Part shown: positions 52,002 to 60,706 of the stretch, one piece after another | How positions within the stretch are numbered: position 1 is the first letter of the stretch | Layout: each line of letters starts with the position of its first letter | NCBI RefSeq assembly: GCF_030263935.1 | Contig: NZ_CP127162.1 | Location: 2,117,501-2,181,500 of the forward strand | Source of the DNA: Paenibacillus polygoni | GTDB taxonomy: Bacteria > Bacillota > Bacilli > Paenibacillales > Paenibacillaceae | Length of the DNA: 64,000 nucleotides | Direction of reading: 5' to 3' | Translations under genes and position numbers: made by a program | Notes under the pieces: model-generated | Databases searched by the model: none | Told to the model about the DNA's origin: nothing | The model's input: only the letters and a program-made list of their open reading frames with translations

Positions 52002-52850
52002 ATGAACACGGTATTTGAACGTGAGGAAACGGAAGTTTCTGCACAAGAAAAGAAGAATCAAGTAATACCGGATACATCTCCTATTGTGAAATACACAGGT
52101 GTGACGAAATCATTCGGAAATGTAGAAGTGCTAAATGGTATTGATTTGGAGATGCAGCCGGGAGAAAAGGTCGCTGTTATTGGTCCAAGCGGTTCAGGCA
52201 AAACAACCATGGGACGCATGCTGATGACACTTGAAGAACCGACAAGTGGAACGATTGAAGTAGATGGAGAACTTCTGTGGCATATGGAGCATAAGGGGGG
52301 AATTGTTCGCGCAAACGAAAAGCATCTGCACCGGATGCGGTGCAATGTAGGTATGGTGTTCCAGCATTTTAATCTATTTCCTCATATGAATGTGATGCGC
52401 AATGTGACAGAGGCTCCACGTAAAGTGCTTGGCTTAAGCAAAGAAGAAGCAGAGGAACGCGCAGTTACGATGCTTACTAAGGTTGGTCTGGAAGATAAGT
52501 TCAAGATGTACCCATCCAAGTTATCCGGTGGACAGAAACAACGTGTTGCCATTGCAAGGGCTCTTGTAATGCGACCCAAAGTGATGGTGTTTGACGAGGT
52601 AACTTCAGCCCTTGATCCTGAGCTCGTGGGTGAGGTGCTAGAGGTAATCCGCGAAATCGCTGAAGAAGGAGAGATGGCGATGATGTTGATTACACACGAA
52701 ATGGAATTTGCCAAAGAAATTGCAGACCGAGTGATTTTCGGTGCTGATGGAAAAATCGTGGAACAAGGAACACCGGAAGAGATATTTGATAACCCACAAA
52801 GTGATCGATTACAGAGCTTTCTGCAGCGTTTTCGTTCTTCAGGAAATTAA
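52002..52850 (+). CDS. ehuA: Ectoine ABC transporter ATPase EhuA
   Basis: 282 residues, with about 25 extra at the N terminus. Walker A GPSGSGKTT, Q-loop MVFQHFNLFPH, signature LSGGQKQR, Walker B VMVFDEVTSALDPE, H-loop THEM. The polar amino acid uptake ATPase type, driving EhuCD. GGAGG lies before the ATG. Confidence 0.9.
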   Translation: MNTVFEREETEVSAQEKKNQVIPDTSPIVKYTGVTKSFGNVEVLNGIDLEMQPGEKVAVIGPSGSGKTTMGRMLMTLEEPTSGTIEVDGELLWHMEHKGGIVRANEKHLHRMRCNVGMVFQHFNLFPHMNVMRNVTEAPRKVLGLSKEEAEERAVTMLTKVGLEDKFKMYPSKLSGGQKQRVAIARALVMRPKVMVFDEVTSALDPELVGEVLEVIREIAEEGEMAMMLITHEMEFAKEIADRVIFGADGKIVEQGTPEEIFDNPQSDRLQSFLQRFRSSGN

Positions 52851-52893
52851 CATGAACCAAAAAAATGATTATAGAAGGGGGGACATCATTAAG

Positions 52894-53406
52894 ATGGCAG
52901 TGAACACGGAAACCGAGATCATATACCGTAATCCGATAGCAAAAGACGGAGCCAGCGTATGGGAACTCATCCGAGATACAGAGACGCTCGATCTAAACTC
53001 ACCCTACTGTTACATGCTGCTCGGGGATTATTTTAATGATACCTGTATGATTGCCGAACATGAGGGAGACATCATCGGATTTATTTCAGCATTTCGATCA
53101 CCACGTAATCTAGAAAGGCTGTTTGTATGGCAGGTCGCAGTAGCTCGGACACACCAAAGGCAAGGGATAGCAAAGAACATGCTGACCTATCTTTTGAAAC
53201 AAAAAGCGTGCCACGGCGTGCGTTTTATTGAAGCGACCATCTCACCTTCGAATAAGGCATCGCACCGGTTATTCCTGAGCTTTGCTGAGGAGAGATCAAT
53301 TCCGAGTACCGTTACTGCAGGGTATGGTGCAGATATGTTCCCAGATCGTTCGAATCATGAGGATGAGCCATTGTTTGTTATCGGACCAATCATCAATGAA
53401 ATATGA
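52894..53406 (+). CDS. ectA: L-2,4-diaminobutyrate N-acetyltransferase EctA
   Basis: 171 residues. Acetylates diaminobutyrate at N4 using acetyl-CoA, the second step of ectoine synthesis. GNAT fold with LDLNSPYCYMLLGDYFNDTC near the start (the EctA hallmark), acetyl-CoA loop HQRQGIAKNML, and EATISPSNKASHRLF. ATG 52894 gives the usual length; ATG 52852, two bases after ehuA, would add 14 residues, and AGAAGGGGGG lies between the two. Confidence 0.93.
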   Translation: MAVNTETEIIYRNPIAKDGASVWELIRDTETLDLNSPYCYMLLGDYFNDTCMIAEHEGDIIGFISAFRSPRNLERLFVWQVAVARTHQRQGIAKNMLTYLLKQKACHGVRFIEATISPSNKASHRLFLSFAEERSIPSTVTAGYGADMFPDRSNHEDEPLFVIGPIINEI

Positions 53407-53424
53407 AACAATTGGAGGGGTATT

Positions 53425-54711
53425 ATGAATAATCAACTTTTAGAATTGCCAGAACTTAATGTGTTTAACGATCTTGAATCTGAAGTGAGAAGTTATTGCC
53501 GAAACTTTCAAACGGTATTCGAGAAGGCAAAAAACGCTCAATTGTGGGATCGAAATGGAAATAAATATATTGATTTCTTTGCAGGTGCAGGTGCTTTGAA
53601 CTACGGCCATAATAATGAGCAGATTCGTGAAAAGCTGATTGACTATATGATGCAAGATGGCATTACACATAGTCTTGATATGGCAACAAACGCGAAAGAA
53701 ACATTTCTAACTCAATTTCAGGAGGTGATCCTGAAGCCGCGTGGCTGGAATCATAAGGTGATGTTCCCAGGACCAACGGGAACGAATGCTGTAGAAGCTG
53801 CGCTGAAGATAGCAAGGAAAGTTACAGGACGTTCCACTATTCTTTCGTTTACAAATGCGTTTCACGGTATGACGCTTGGATCGCTCGCTGTGACAGGAAA
53901 CTCATTCAAGCGGGAAGGAGCGGGTATAGCTCTTACTCACTCAGTATTTATGCCCTATGACGGCTACTATGGAGATGACGTAGATACACTCGCATATATC
54001 AAGAAACTACTTGATGATCCTGGAAGCGGTGTTCCTATTCCAGCAGCTGTTATTGTAGAAGCTCTGCAAGGAGAGGGAGGCCTGAATTCTGCGAGTCGAG
54101 ATTGGTTAAAGGGTCTTGAGCAGCTCTGTAAGGAAAGAGATATTTTACTCATTCTTGATGATGTTCAGATGGGCTGTGGTAGAACGGGGCCGTTCTTCAG
54201 CTTCGATGATGCCGGTATCGAGCCGGATATTATATGTCTATCGAAATCTATTGGTGGCTTTGGTCTTCCGATGGCTATTACATTATTGAAACCAGAGATC
54301 GATGTGTGGGAACCAGGTGAGCATAACGGAACTTTCCGAGGTAATAATCTAGGATTCATTGCTGCTACGGAAGCACTTAATTATTGGAAGACGAAGGACT
54401 TTCAGCTTGATGTTGAGATTAGAGAGAAGATTATTCGCAAAGTTTTGGAGGATATTCCAGTGAAGTATCCGGAGTTTCGTGGTGAAACTCGAGGCAGAGG
54501 TCTAATACAAGGTTTTGCATTTGAAAGACAGGAACTCGCTGGAAGACTCTCTGAAATCGCTTTCGATCATGGGCTGATTATGGAAACATCAGGTCCGCAT
54601 AGTGAAGTAGCGAAGCTAATGCCACCACTGACCATTGAACTCGATACATTAAAAGAAGGATTGAAAGTACTGGAGCGTAGTCTGGAACAATTATCTGCAG
54701 AGGAGAGATGA
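53425..54711 (+). CDS. ectB: Diaminobutyrate-2-oxoglutarate transaminase EctB
   Basis: 428 residues, class III PLP aminotransferase. Converts aspartate semialdehyde to L-2,4-diaminobutyrate with glutamate as donor, the first step of the pathway. [17 protein letters not shown] binds PLP phosphate, [13 protein letters not shown] holds the Asp, and the PLP Lys is in [19 protein letters not shown] before the ATG. Confidence 0.96.
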   Translation: MNNQLLELPELNVFNDLESEVRSYCRNFQTVFEKAKNAQLWDRNGNKYIDFFAGAGALNYGHNNEQIREKLIDYMMQDGITHSLDMATNAKETFLTQFQEVILKPRGWNHKVMFPGPTGTNAVEAALKIARKVTGRSTILSFTNAFHGMTLGSLAVTGNSFKREGAGIALTHSVFMPYDGYYGDDVDTLAYIKKLLDDPGSGVPIPAAVIVEALQGEGGLNSASRDWLKGLEQLCKERDILLILDDVQMGCGRTGPFFSFDDAGIEPDIICLSKSIGGFGLPMAITLLKPEIDVWEPGEHNGTFRGNNLGFIAATEALNYWKTKDFQLDVEIREKIIRKVLEDIPVKYPEFRGETRGRGLIQGFAFERQELAGRLSEIAFDHGLIMETSGPHSEVAKLMPPLTIELDTLKEGLKVLERSLEQLSAEER

Positions 54712-54714
54712 ATC

Positions 54715-55107
54715 ATGATTGTTAAACATTTAGAAGAGATTATTCATACGAAGGATGATATTGATACCACGACATGGAACTCGAGAAGATTGCTCCTAAC
54801 CAAAGATGAGATGGGTTTTTCCTTGAATGACACACTTATTAAAGCGGGAACTGAAACACTGATCTGGTACAAAAACCATGTTGAAGCTGTGTATTGTATT
54901 GAAGGAGAAGGTGAGATTGAAATCGTCGGCGGGAAAACATATCAAATCTCTCCGGGAATGATGTATGCCCTTGATGGACATGAAAAGCATTATCTGAGGG
55001 CTCGGTCTCAAATGCGAATGATATGTGTGTTTAATCCGCCACTAACAGGTGCGGAAGTTCATGATGAAGAAGGAACATACCCGCTGCTTTCCCAAATTTC
55101 GAAGTAA
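54715..55107 (+). CDS. ectC: Ectoine synthase EctC
   Basis: 130-residue cupin. Closes N4-acetyl-diaminobutyrate to ectoine. Features: N-terminal MIVKHLEEI, WNSRRLLLTKDEMGFSLNDT, the metal/substrate strand NHVEAVYCIEGEGEIE, and the second cupin motif GMMYALDGHEKHYLRA. It begins three bases after ectB. Confidence 0.96.
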   Translation: MIVKHLEEIIHTKDDIDTTTWNSRRLLLTKDEMGFSLNDTLIKAGTETLIWYKNHVEAVYCIEGEGEIEIVGGKTYQISPGMMYALDGHEKHYLRARSQMRMICVFNPPLTGAEVHDEEGTYPLLSQISK

Positions 55108-55120
55108 AGGAGAGATAACG

Positions 55121-56029
55121 ATGAGTAATAATCATATATCCACACTGCAAGAAAAAGAGGTAGACGTCTATCCTTCAAGAATTCATTCCGAGCCTCGAAT
55201 TTTGAAGAGACAGGACCCAGTTGTTCACTCTGAATGGAATACGAGTTCACCCGTAACGAAAGAACAATCCGATTTCTATGAGCATCATGGATATCTGTTT
55301 CTAGAAGGATTTTTAAATCAGGAAGAACTAATCCATTACCAAAAAGAAGCACGAGATTTGCAGATTACAGCTAGGCAATCGGAGAGCGATCAGATTATTC
55401 GGGAACCTGAGGGCAGCGAAGTGCGATCTGTTTTTGCCATCCATGAGACTAAGCCCGTATTTCAGAAGCTATCTCAAGACCCGAAACTACTTAGCATCGT
55501 GGAGTACTTGCTTGGAAGCAAGACGTATATCCATCAATCGCGCATTAATTATAAGCCTGGTTTTACGGGCAAAGAATTTTACTGGCATTCGGATTTTGAA
55601 ACTTGGCATGTGGAGGATGGTATGCCTCGAATGAGAGCATTAAGCTGTTCTATTGCACTGGAAGATAACTTTCATTTCAATGGACCTCTTATGGTTGTCC
55701 CGGGGTCACATAAAGAGTTCGTGGCTTGTGTAGGTAAGACGCCAGATAATCATTTCAAAGATTCCTTGCGTAAGCAAGAATATGGAGTCCCTGACCATGA
55801 CAACCTGACTCGTATGGTAAAGGAAGGCGGAATTGATACACCTGTCGGTAGGGCGGGTTCGATCGTATTATTCGATTGCAACATTATGCATGGTTCGAAT
55901 AGTAATATCACGCCTCTCCCTCGCAGCAACATATTTATGGTATATAACAGTGTTGAGAATAAGTTGGTTCAGCCATATTCTGGTCAACAGGCAAGACCAA
56001 GTTATATCGCTAACCGAGAAAATAAATAG
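55121..56029 (+). CDS. ectD: Ectoine hydroxylase EctD
   Basis: About 302 residues from ATG 55121 (GGAGAG upstream; the frame runs further 5' into ectC). Fe(II)/2-oxoglutarate dioxygenase that makes 5-hydroxyectoine. Iron ligands His and Asp are in FYWHSDFETWHVEDGMP; the distal His is in MHGSNSN; the 2-oxoglutarate Arg is in LPRSNIFMVYNSV. The HSDFETWHxEDGMP block is diagnostic of EctD. Last gene of the operon, followed by a terminator. Confidence 0.96.
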   Translation: MSNNHISTLQEKEVDVYPSRIHSEPRILKRQDPVVHSEWNTSSPVTKEQSDFYEHHGYLFLEGFLNQEELIHYQKEARDLQITARQSESDQIIREPEGSEVRSVFAIHETKPVFQKLSQDPKLLSIVEYLLGSKTYIHQSRINYKPGFTGKEFYWHSDFETWHVEDGMPRMRALSCSIALEDNFHFNGPLMVVPGSHKEFVACVGKTPDNHFKDSLRKQEYGVPDHDNLTRMVKEGGIDTPVGRAGSIVLFDCNIMHGSNSNITPLPRSNIFMVYNSVENKLVQPYSGQQARPSYIANRENK

Positions 56030-56037
56030 ATTTCATA

Positions 56038-56076
56038 AAAAAGATAGGTATCCATATAATAGGACCTATCTTTTTT
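56038..56076 (+). terminator. Terminator of the ehu-ect operon
   Basis: AAAAAGATAGGT pairs with ACCTATCTTTTT around a 14-base loop, nine bases after the ectD stop. Confidence 0.9.
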
Positions 56077-56138
56077 ATATATTGTGATCAACAGAATATC
56101 TTGATCATCGCCTAAAACAATCGTTGTTTTCAAAAACT

Positions 56139-56180
56139 AAAAAAGCTGAGAGCCTTTATGAAATAGGCTTTCAGCTTTTT
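56139..56180. terminator. Terminator behind the P450 remnant
   Basis: AAAAAGCTGAGAGCCT pairs with AGGCTTTCAGCTTTTT (one mismatch), five bases from the minus-strand stop of the P450 frame. Works both ways. Confidence 0.88.
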
Positions 56181-56184
56181 ACGA

Positions 56185-57133
56185 TTACAGTTTCACATGA
56201 AGTGCTTCAAGTCCGCGGAACAAAATTTGATTTCGCCATATTGGCGTAGGCCCGGAGAACCTAAGGGCAGGGTACTGTTTCAACAATACCTGAAAAGCGG
56301 TGATTGCTTCGAGTCTTGCCAGCGGAGCACCAATACAGAAATGGGGCCCAGTGGCAAACGACAGATGCCGATTTTTCTTTCGCGTAATATCGAAATAATC
56401 CGGATCATTAAAAACGGCAGGATCTCGGTTAGCTGCACCTAGGGATAAGAATACTTCTTGTCCCCGTCTAATTAGCGTATCGCCAAGCAGAATATCTTCT
56501 CCAGCTGTTCGATTGGTAACCTGGACAGGACTTTCATACCTTAGGATTTCTTCTACCGCAGATGGAATTAATTCTTGCTGATCATGCAAAAGCGTGTAAG
56601 ATTCTATGATATCTTCTTTTGGATTTCGCGCGCGCGCTCTTACCTGTTGACGGAAATAGTCTCGAATCTCTGCCGCAGCAAGATCGCCTTCATCAAGCTG
56701 TTCTTCGGATAAGAAGGTAACATCAAGGAGTCTCGCTAAAGAATTGGACCATCTTTTAAAAATATTCCGATCTTCTTGCGGAACACCAAGCATATCTGCA
56801 ATGACCATAACGGGAAGAGGAAAAGCAAAATCATGAATAAATTCGGGATTCGTTTCTTTCAAGCTCATTTATATTTTGCCACCTAGGATCCATAACCATC
56901 GGTTCTGCTTCAAGCCTGCTTCGCTCCCGAATAAACGTAGGAGTTTTTAGAATGAACTGAACATGTTCATGTTTTGAGATAATCCAAGTGTTTCGCTCTT
57001 TTATATACTAAGCCGGATGATCTTGAAGCATTTTCGTGTAAAAAGGGTATGGATCTTGATGGATTAATGGGTCATAGGCATTGAAAAAAGCGGTAATCTC
57101 CTGTTCAGTGAGATCTTGACTGGAATTTTTCAA
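56185..57133 (-). pseudogene. Cytochrome P450 gene, multiply broken
   Basis: Minus strand. The 5' part starts at TTG 57133 (GGAGG upstream) and reads DPLIHQDPYPFYTKMLQDHP, meets an in-frame TAG, and goes on with NTWIISKHEHVQFILKTPTF to PRWQNINE. A frameshift and a loss of about 50-60 codons follow, then an open frame of 227 codons (56185-56868) from DFAFPLPVMVIADMLG to the end. In this second part the I-helix with its AGxxT oxygen-binding motif is missing, while EEILRYESPV and the heme loop FATGPHFCIGAPLARLE remain. It cannot be an active P450. Directly behind the DedA-like gene (gap of three bases), so formerly an operon member. Confidence 0.85.
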
Positions 57134-57136
57134 GCG

Positions 57137-57760
57137 TTATTTCCTCCCAGAAATGGTTTTATGATGCTGTTTACTGCGAGATGATCGGTATAGTAAATAA
57201 AGCAATAAGCATACAATGAGGGCAACAACAAGAATCGTTCCATAATGTTCAATCATCGTACCAATTTCCATAATCTGATCTTTCACGACAATACCTAATA
57301 GAAAATAGACCAGTGTCCATAAAAAAGCAGAAGGGTAGGCGTATAGAGCAAATTTTCGATAAGACATCTTGTTCATTCCTGCAACGTACATCGTAATATG
57401 CCGAAGAAAAGGTAAACACAGACTCATACCGATGGCATAACCACCGTATTTATCAAACCATTTTTCCGAGATTGTAAAATAACGCTCGGTTTTGGATGAC
57501 TTCTGCATACTTCGGAATAATCTTGTCTTGATAAAAAAACGACCTACCACATAACTGAAGGTCATGGCTGAACAGATTCCAAGGCTCACGGCGAGATAAG
57601 CGAAAGGGTAATTGAGGATTCCTGCAGCAGATAACGTCCCCGCCGTCATGAGAACAACCTCATTAGGAATCGGAAGACCGATCAGCCCCAAACACAGTAC
57701 TAAAAACAAAGCAATGTAGCCGAAATGATCAATAAATTCTAGTAAAAAATCATAAACCAT
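57137..57760 (-). CDS. DedA-family membrane protein
   Basis: About 207 residues from ATG 57760 (11 more from the first start in frame). Features: N-terminal re-entrant motif GLIGLPIPNEVVLMTAG, YVVGRFF, WFDKYGGYAIGMSLCLPFLRHITMYVAGM (in parts DKYGGYAIGMSLCLPFLRH), and two C-terminal helices. A second, different DedA from the one at 12476. Possible lipid scramblase; substrate unknown. Confidence 0.85.
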   Translation of the reverse strand: MVYDFLLEFIDHFGYIALFLVLCLGLIGLPIPNEVVLMTAGTLSAAGILNYPFAYLAVSLGICSAMTFSYVVGRFFIKTRLFRSMQKSSKTERYFTISEKWFDKYGGYAIGMSLCLPFLRHITMYVAGMNKMSYRKFALYAYPSAFLWTLVYFLLGIVVKDQIMEIGTMIEHYGTILVVALIVCLLLYLLYRSSRSKQHHKTISGRK

Positions 57761-57805
57761 CGTTAATTGACATCCTATCCGCCCATATTGCAAAATACAA
57801 CACGG

Positions 57806-58402
57806 CTATGAAATAATATGCGCCTTTACTCGATCCATCGATGTAGTCATCGTTCGAACAGATCGTTCACTGGACTCGCATGTATAATCCCATAAACTGC
57901 CTCGATACACTTCTTTCAGGATTTCTGTTTTCTCAAAATCACTAGGTGTAACGAGATAGGCCGGTTTACGTACCGGCAGAGCGCCTCCATGTCCTAGAAC
58001 AGTAGAGACAAATTGGGAGCAAAAATAAGCATTCTCCCTGTGGAGTTCAAGTTTTAGCATAACCCCAATCAGGCCAAGAAGATGATATTTATATGTATGC
58101 TGTCTCTTCATCATGTCCGAAACGAGATGGTGCATCTGATTATATTGCTCAGAGGTCACAGTTAAAGTGTATATAGCGCAGTGAGATGAATGAAAAAAGG
58201 GGGAGCTGTAATCTTCCCGGACAAGTCCTGCCAGAAAAGGATTCGCTGCATTTTTACGTCCAAAACTATATACCTCTTTCAGCTCTGGGTCAAATGCTAT
58301 GGATGCATGATTAAGTGAAGCTTTCGTATAAAATTGTATCAGTTTCGATAAATACGTACCTGTCGAAGTCAGAACGATATAAACAACTCTATTCGCTGAC
58401 AT
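57806..58402 (-). CDS. Permuted NlpC/P60 (YiiX/YycO-like) protein
   Basis: About 198 residues from ATG 58402 (GGAGGGG upstream). The permuted papain-like fold of the DUF830/YiiX group: His in SLNHASIAFD comes before Cys in AYFCSQFVSTVLG. No signal peptide, so cytosolic. Members are thought to be lipid- or amide-cleaving enzymes; role here unknown. Confidence 0.75.
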   Translation of the reverse strand: MSANRVVYIVLTSTGTYLSKLIQFYTKASLNHASIAFDPELKEVYSFGRKNAANPFLAGLVREDYSSPFFHSSHCAIYTLTVTSEQYNQMHHLVSDMMKRQHTYKYHLLGLIGVMLKLELHRENAYFCSQFVSTVLGHGGALPVRKPAYLVTPSDFEKTEILKEVYRGSLWDYTCESSERSVRTMTTSMDRVKAHIIS

Positions 58403-58718
58403 GTTTCTTTTCCCCTCCAAAAACAACGTTACCTTATTCTATCTTGCTAGCTAACTAAATAAAACATGCTAGGGTAGTAATCTACATCTTGACTATAGTC
58501 TATATGAAACCTGGTCTTAGGACTAGGAAGGTGACAAGATTGTGTTTTTATCCCACATTCTGTAATATTTAACGCTTTGATTCTTACTACCATGTATACG
58601 TGAATGTTAACAATCATATGCTGGGCAGGAATTTACATTTTTCAGCAGACGGAGGGTATCTTTTCACCAATCAATAATAATTACTTTATTGAAATATTAC
58701 TAGTACTATTTTCTTATC
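58403..58718. other. Gap without a gene
   Basis: Promoter region of the YiiX-like/DedA/P450 group (minus strand). AT-rich with no clear operator. Confidence 0.4.
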
Positions 58719-58773
58719 AAAAAAGCGCCTCCCGTGTTTGACTTATGTCAACTAACGGAAGACGCAGCTTTTT
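58719..58773 (-). terminator. Terminator of the oligopeptide transporter operon
   Basis: AAAAAAGCGCCTCCCGT pairs with ACGGAAGACGCAGCTTTTT (several mismatches) with an inner TGAC/GTCA hairpin; T-run on the minus strand. It contains CTAACGG by chance, not a cassette repeat. Confidence 0.8.
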
Positions 58774-58842
58774 GAACATGTGAATGATGTAAGTTCATCT
58801 ACAATAATGAACAGGGCTTTTTTTTGAATTAAAACATAGGTA

Positions 58843-60663
58843 TTACTTACTTTCCTGATACTTAGCCAGATAGTCTTTTACTTTTGCGGGATCGGCTACG
58901 AGCTCATTCCCCGTTTTAACGATAGGACTAACTGTGGATACTGCTTTAAATTTATTGTTATTGTAGAACGACAAAATTTCGTCTTGATTAATGGAGTATA
59001 GCACGGCTTTTCTTAAATCTTCGCTTTCAGCAACATCTCGGCCTTTTGTATTAAACAATAAGTAGCTGACTCCATTGCTTTCAAGGGTTTGTAATTGCAG
59101 TTTACTGTCTTGTTTAACCAAATCATATTTGGTTTCAGGAACACCGTAGTACATATGAATTTCTCCGCTGCGCAGGGCAGATAAAGCATTGTCAGCATCT
59201 TTAATGAATTTTACTTTAATTTCAGAAATCTTCGGTTCATACTCTGTACCCGTCATATATCCTGGGTTTTTATAAAATACAGCTTCATAATCATTTTTGG
59301 AAGACAAAATGTAAGGGCCGCTTGCATACAGCGTATTGTTGTAAGAGCTTCCTTCTGTTACTGTATTTTGATCTCCGTAAGGGATATCTTTATTCACGTC
59401 AAAGTTTGCTACATCATACGTATTAATGCTCTCTACCTGTTTTTTAGACACAATTCCAGCAGACTGGTGAGCTAAATAGTTGAGTACTTGCGGGAAAGGT
59501 TCGGTTGTTGTGACTTTCACAACTTGATATTTACCTGATTGATGATCTGCTTGTGTCTTGTCACTAACGAGCTGTGTAATTCCTTGATCTAAACCTTGAT
59601 TCAGCACATCAATAATAGGATTTCCCGAACCCGCTTGTTTGATGGATTCAAGTGAGCTGAGATCTGTAACGATTTCAGCATCTTTAATATGCTCATGCAA
59701 GGAGTAGGTACGGTGATCGGGTACCGAATTCGGATCTTTAGCACGGTTTAGAGAGAAAATGACATCCTCTGCACCAACACGTTCACCGGAGTCTTCCGCT
59801 TTTTTATTCGTAATTTTCGCAAAATGAATATCGTCACGCAAAACAAAGTAATAGTCTGAATTACCGTCAGCAATAGCATGATTCAATGAAAGAGATCCGT
59901 CAGAAGTAATCTGGTCATCATCCGTTAGATTAACAAGACGAACATACATATTGGTGTTGATTGCGTTGATCGATCCATCATTCCCTTTAATCGGATCAAG
60001 TGAAGTTAGAGTCGAAGCTGCCTGCGTCAGAAGAAGCGGCTCTGCCGTATTTTTGGAAGCATCGTTAAACTCTATAGATTCCCATACCTGGGAGCGAGAT
60101 TTAGACAAGCGAATCGTATCTGGATTCAGTACATCTTTGTTAAATCCTTGGCTTTTTAAAGAAATATAAAGCGGAGCGATATAAGCTTTATCAAAAACAA
60201 GATAGTCTTCGAGTTTTTTATACGTTTCTGTATATTCTTCAGGTGTTTCTGTCGCAGCCTGGTCGATGAGTTTGTCGACCTCCGGATCAGCTAGTTTACT
60301 GTAATCACCGCCCGTTTTGAAAAGAGAACGGACCGCATAGTCTGGGTTACCCGTTACAGTAGTCCAGCCGGAGAGTGAAATATCATAGTTGCCAGCATCT
60401 TCTTGTGCTTTAAAACTGCCGTAATCCGGTTGGAGATTCAGTTTTACATTAAAACCGTTTTTAATGAGCTGATCACGAATAATATTTACATCAGATTCAT
60501 TATTGCTCATAGCCAGCAGTTCAATATCGACGGGTTCAAGATCAGTGGCAGTCGTATTCTCAGCAGGTTCACTTTCTCCTGCAACATCAGATTTCGTATT
60601 CACATTGCAGCCGGATATAACCAGGATGAGGACAAGTAATAGGGGTAAAAGTGCTTTTTTCAA
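58843..60663 (-). CDS. Oligopeptide-type solute-binding lipoprotein, apparently circularly permuted
   Basis: 606 residues. Lipobox ISGC (Cys near 19). Normal SBP_bac_5 proteins run N lobe, then C lobe. Here residues 45-205 read like the usual C-terminal lobe: GNYDISLSGWTT, then YSKLADPEVDKLIDQA and YKKLEDYLVFDKAYIAPLY. Residues 210-600 read like the usual N-terminal lobe: TSLDPIKGNDGS, DYYFVLRDDIHFA, RVGAEDVIFSLNRAKD and YASGPYIL, ending at DPAKVKDYLAKYQ where the C lobe should begin. It is coupled with two permeases upstream. TTG start after GGAGGG. Ligand unknown (peptides or nickel-type ligands). Confidence 0.82.
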   Translation of the reverse strand: MKKALLPLLLVLILVISGCNVNTKSDVAGESEPAENTTATDLEPVDIELLAMSNNESDVNIIRDQLIKNGFNVKLNLQPDYGSFKAQEDAGNYDISLSGWTTVTGNPDYAVRSLFKTGGDYSKLADPEVDKLIDQAATETPEEYTETYKKLEDYLVFDKAYIAPLYISLKSQGFNKDVLNPDTIRLSKSRSQVWESIEFNDASKNTAEPLLLTQAASTLTSLDPIKGNDGSINAINTNMYVRLVNLTDDDQITSDGSLSLNHAIADGNSDYYFVLRDDIHFAKITNKKAEDSGERVGAEDVIFSLNRAKDPNSVPDHRTYSLHEHIKDAEIVTDLSSLESIKQAGSGNPIIDVLNQGLDQGITQLVSDKTQADHQSGKYQVVKVTTTEPFPQVLNYLAHQSAGIVSKKQVESINTYDVANFDVNKDIPYGDQNTVTEGSSYNNTLYASGPYILSSKNDYEAVFYKNPGYMTGTEYEPKISEIKVKFIKDADNALSALRSGEIHMYYGVPETKYDLVKQDSKLQLQTLESNGVSYLLFNTKGRDVAESEDLRKAVLYSINQDEILSFYNNNKFKAVSTVSPIVKTGNELVADPAKVKDYLAKYQESK

Positions 60664-60706
60664 GTAAAACCCTCCTTAAGTTTGTTATCAAGTTGTATTT
60701 TGTGAA

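Noticed and set aside
58750..58765. CAACTAACGG inside the terminator at 58.7 kb as a further boundary repeat
   Set aside because: Only ten bases match and they are part of an unrelated terminator stem.
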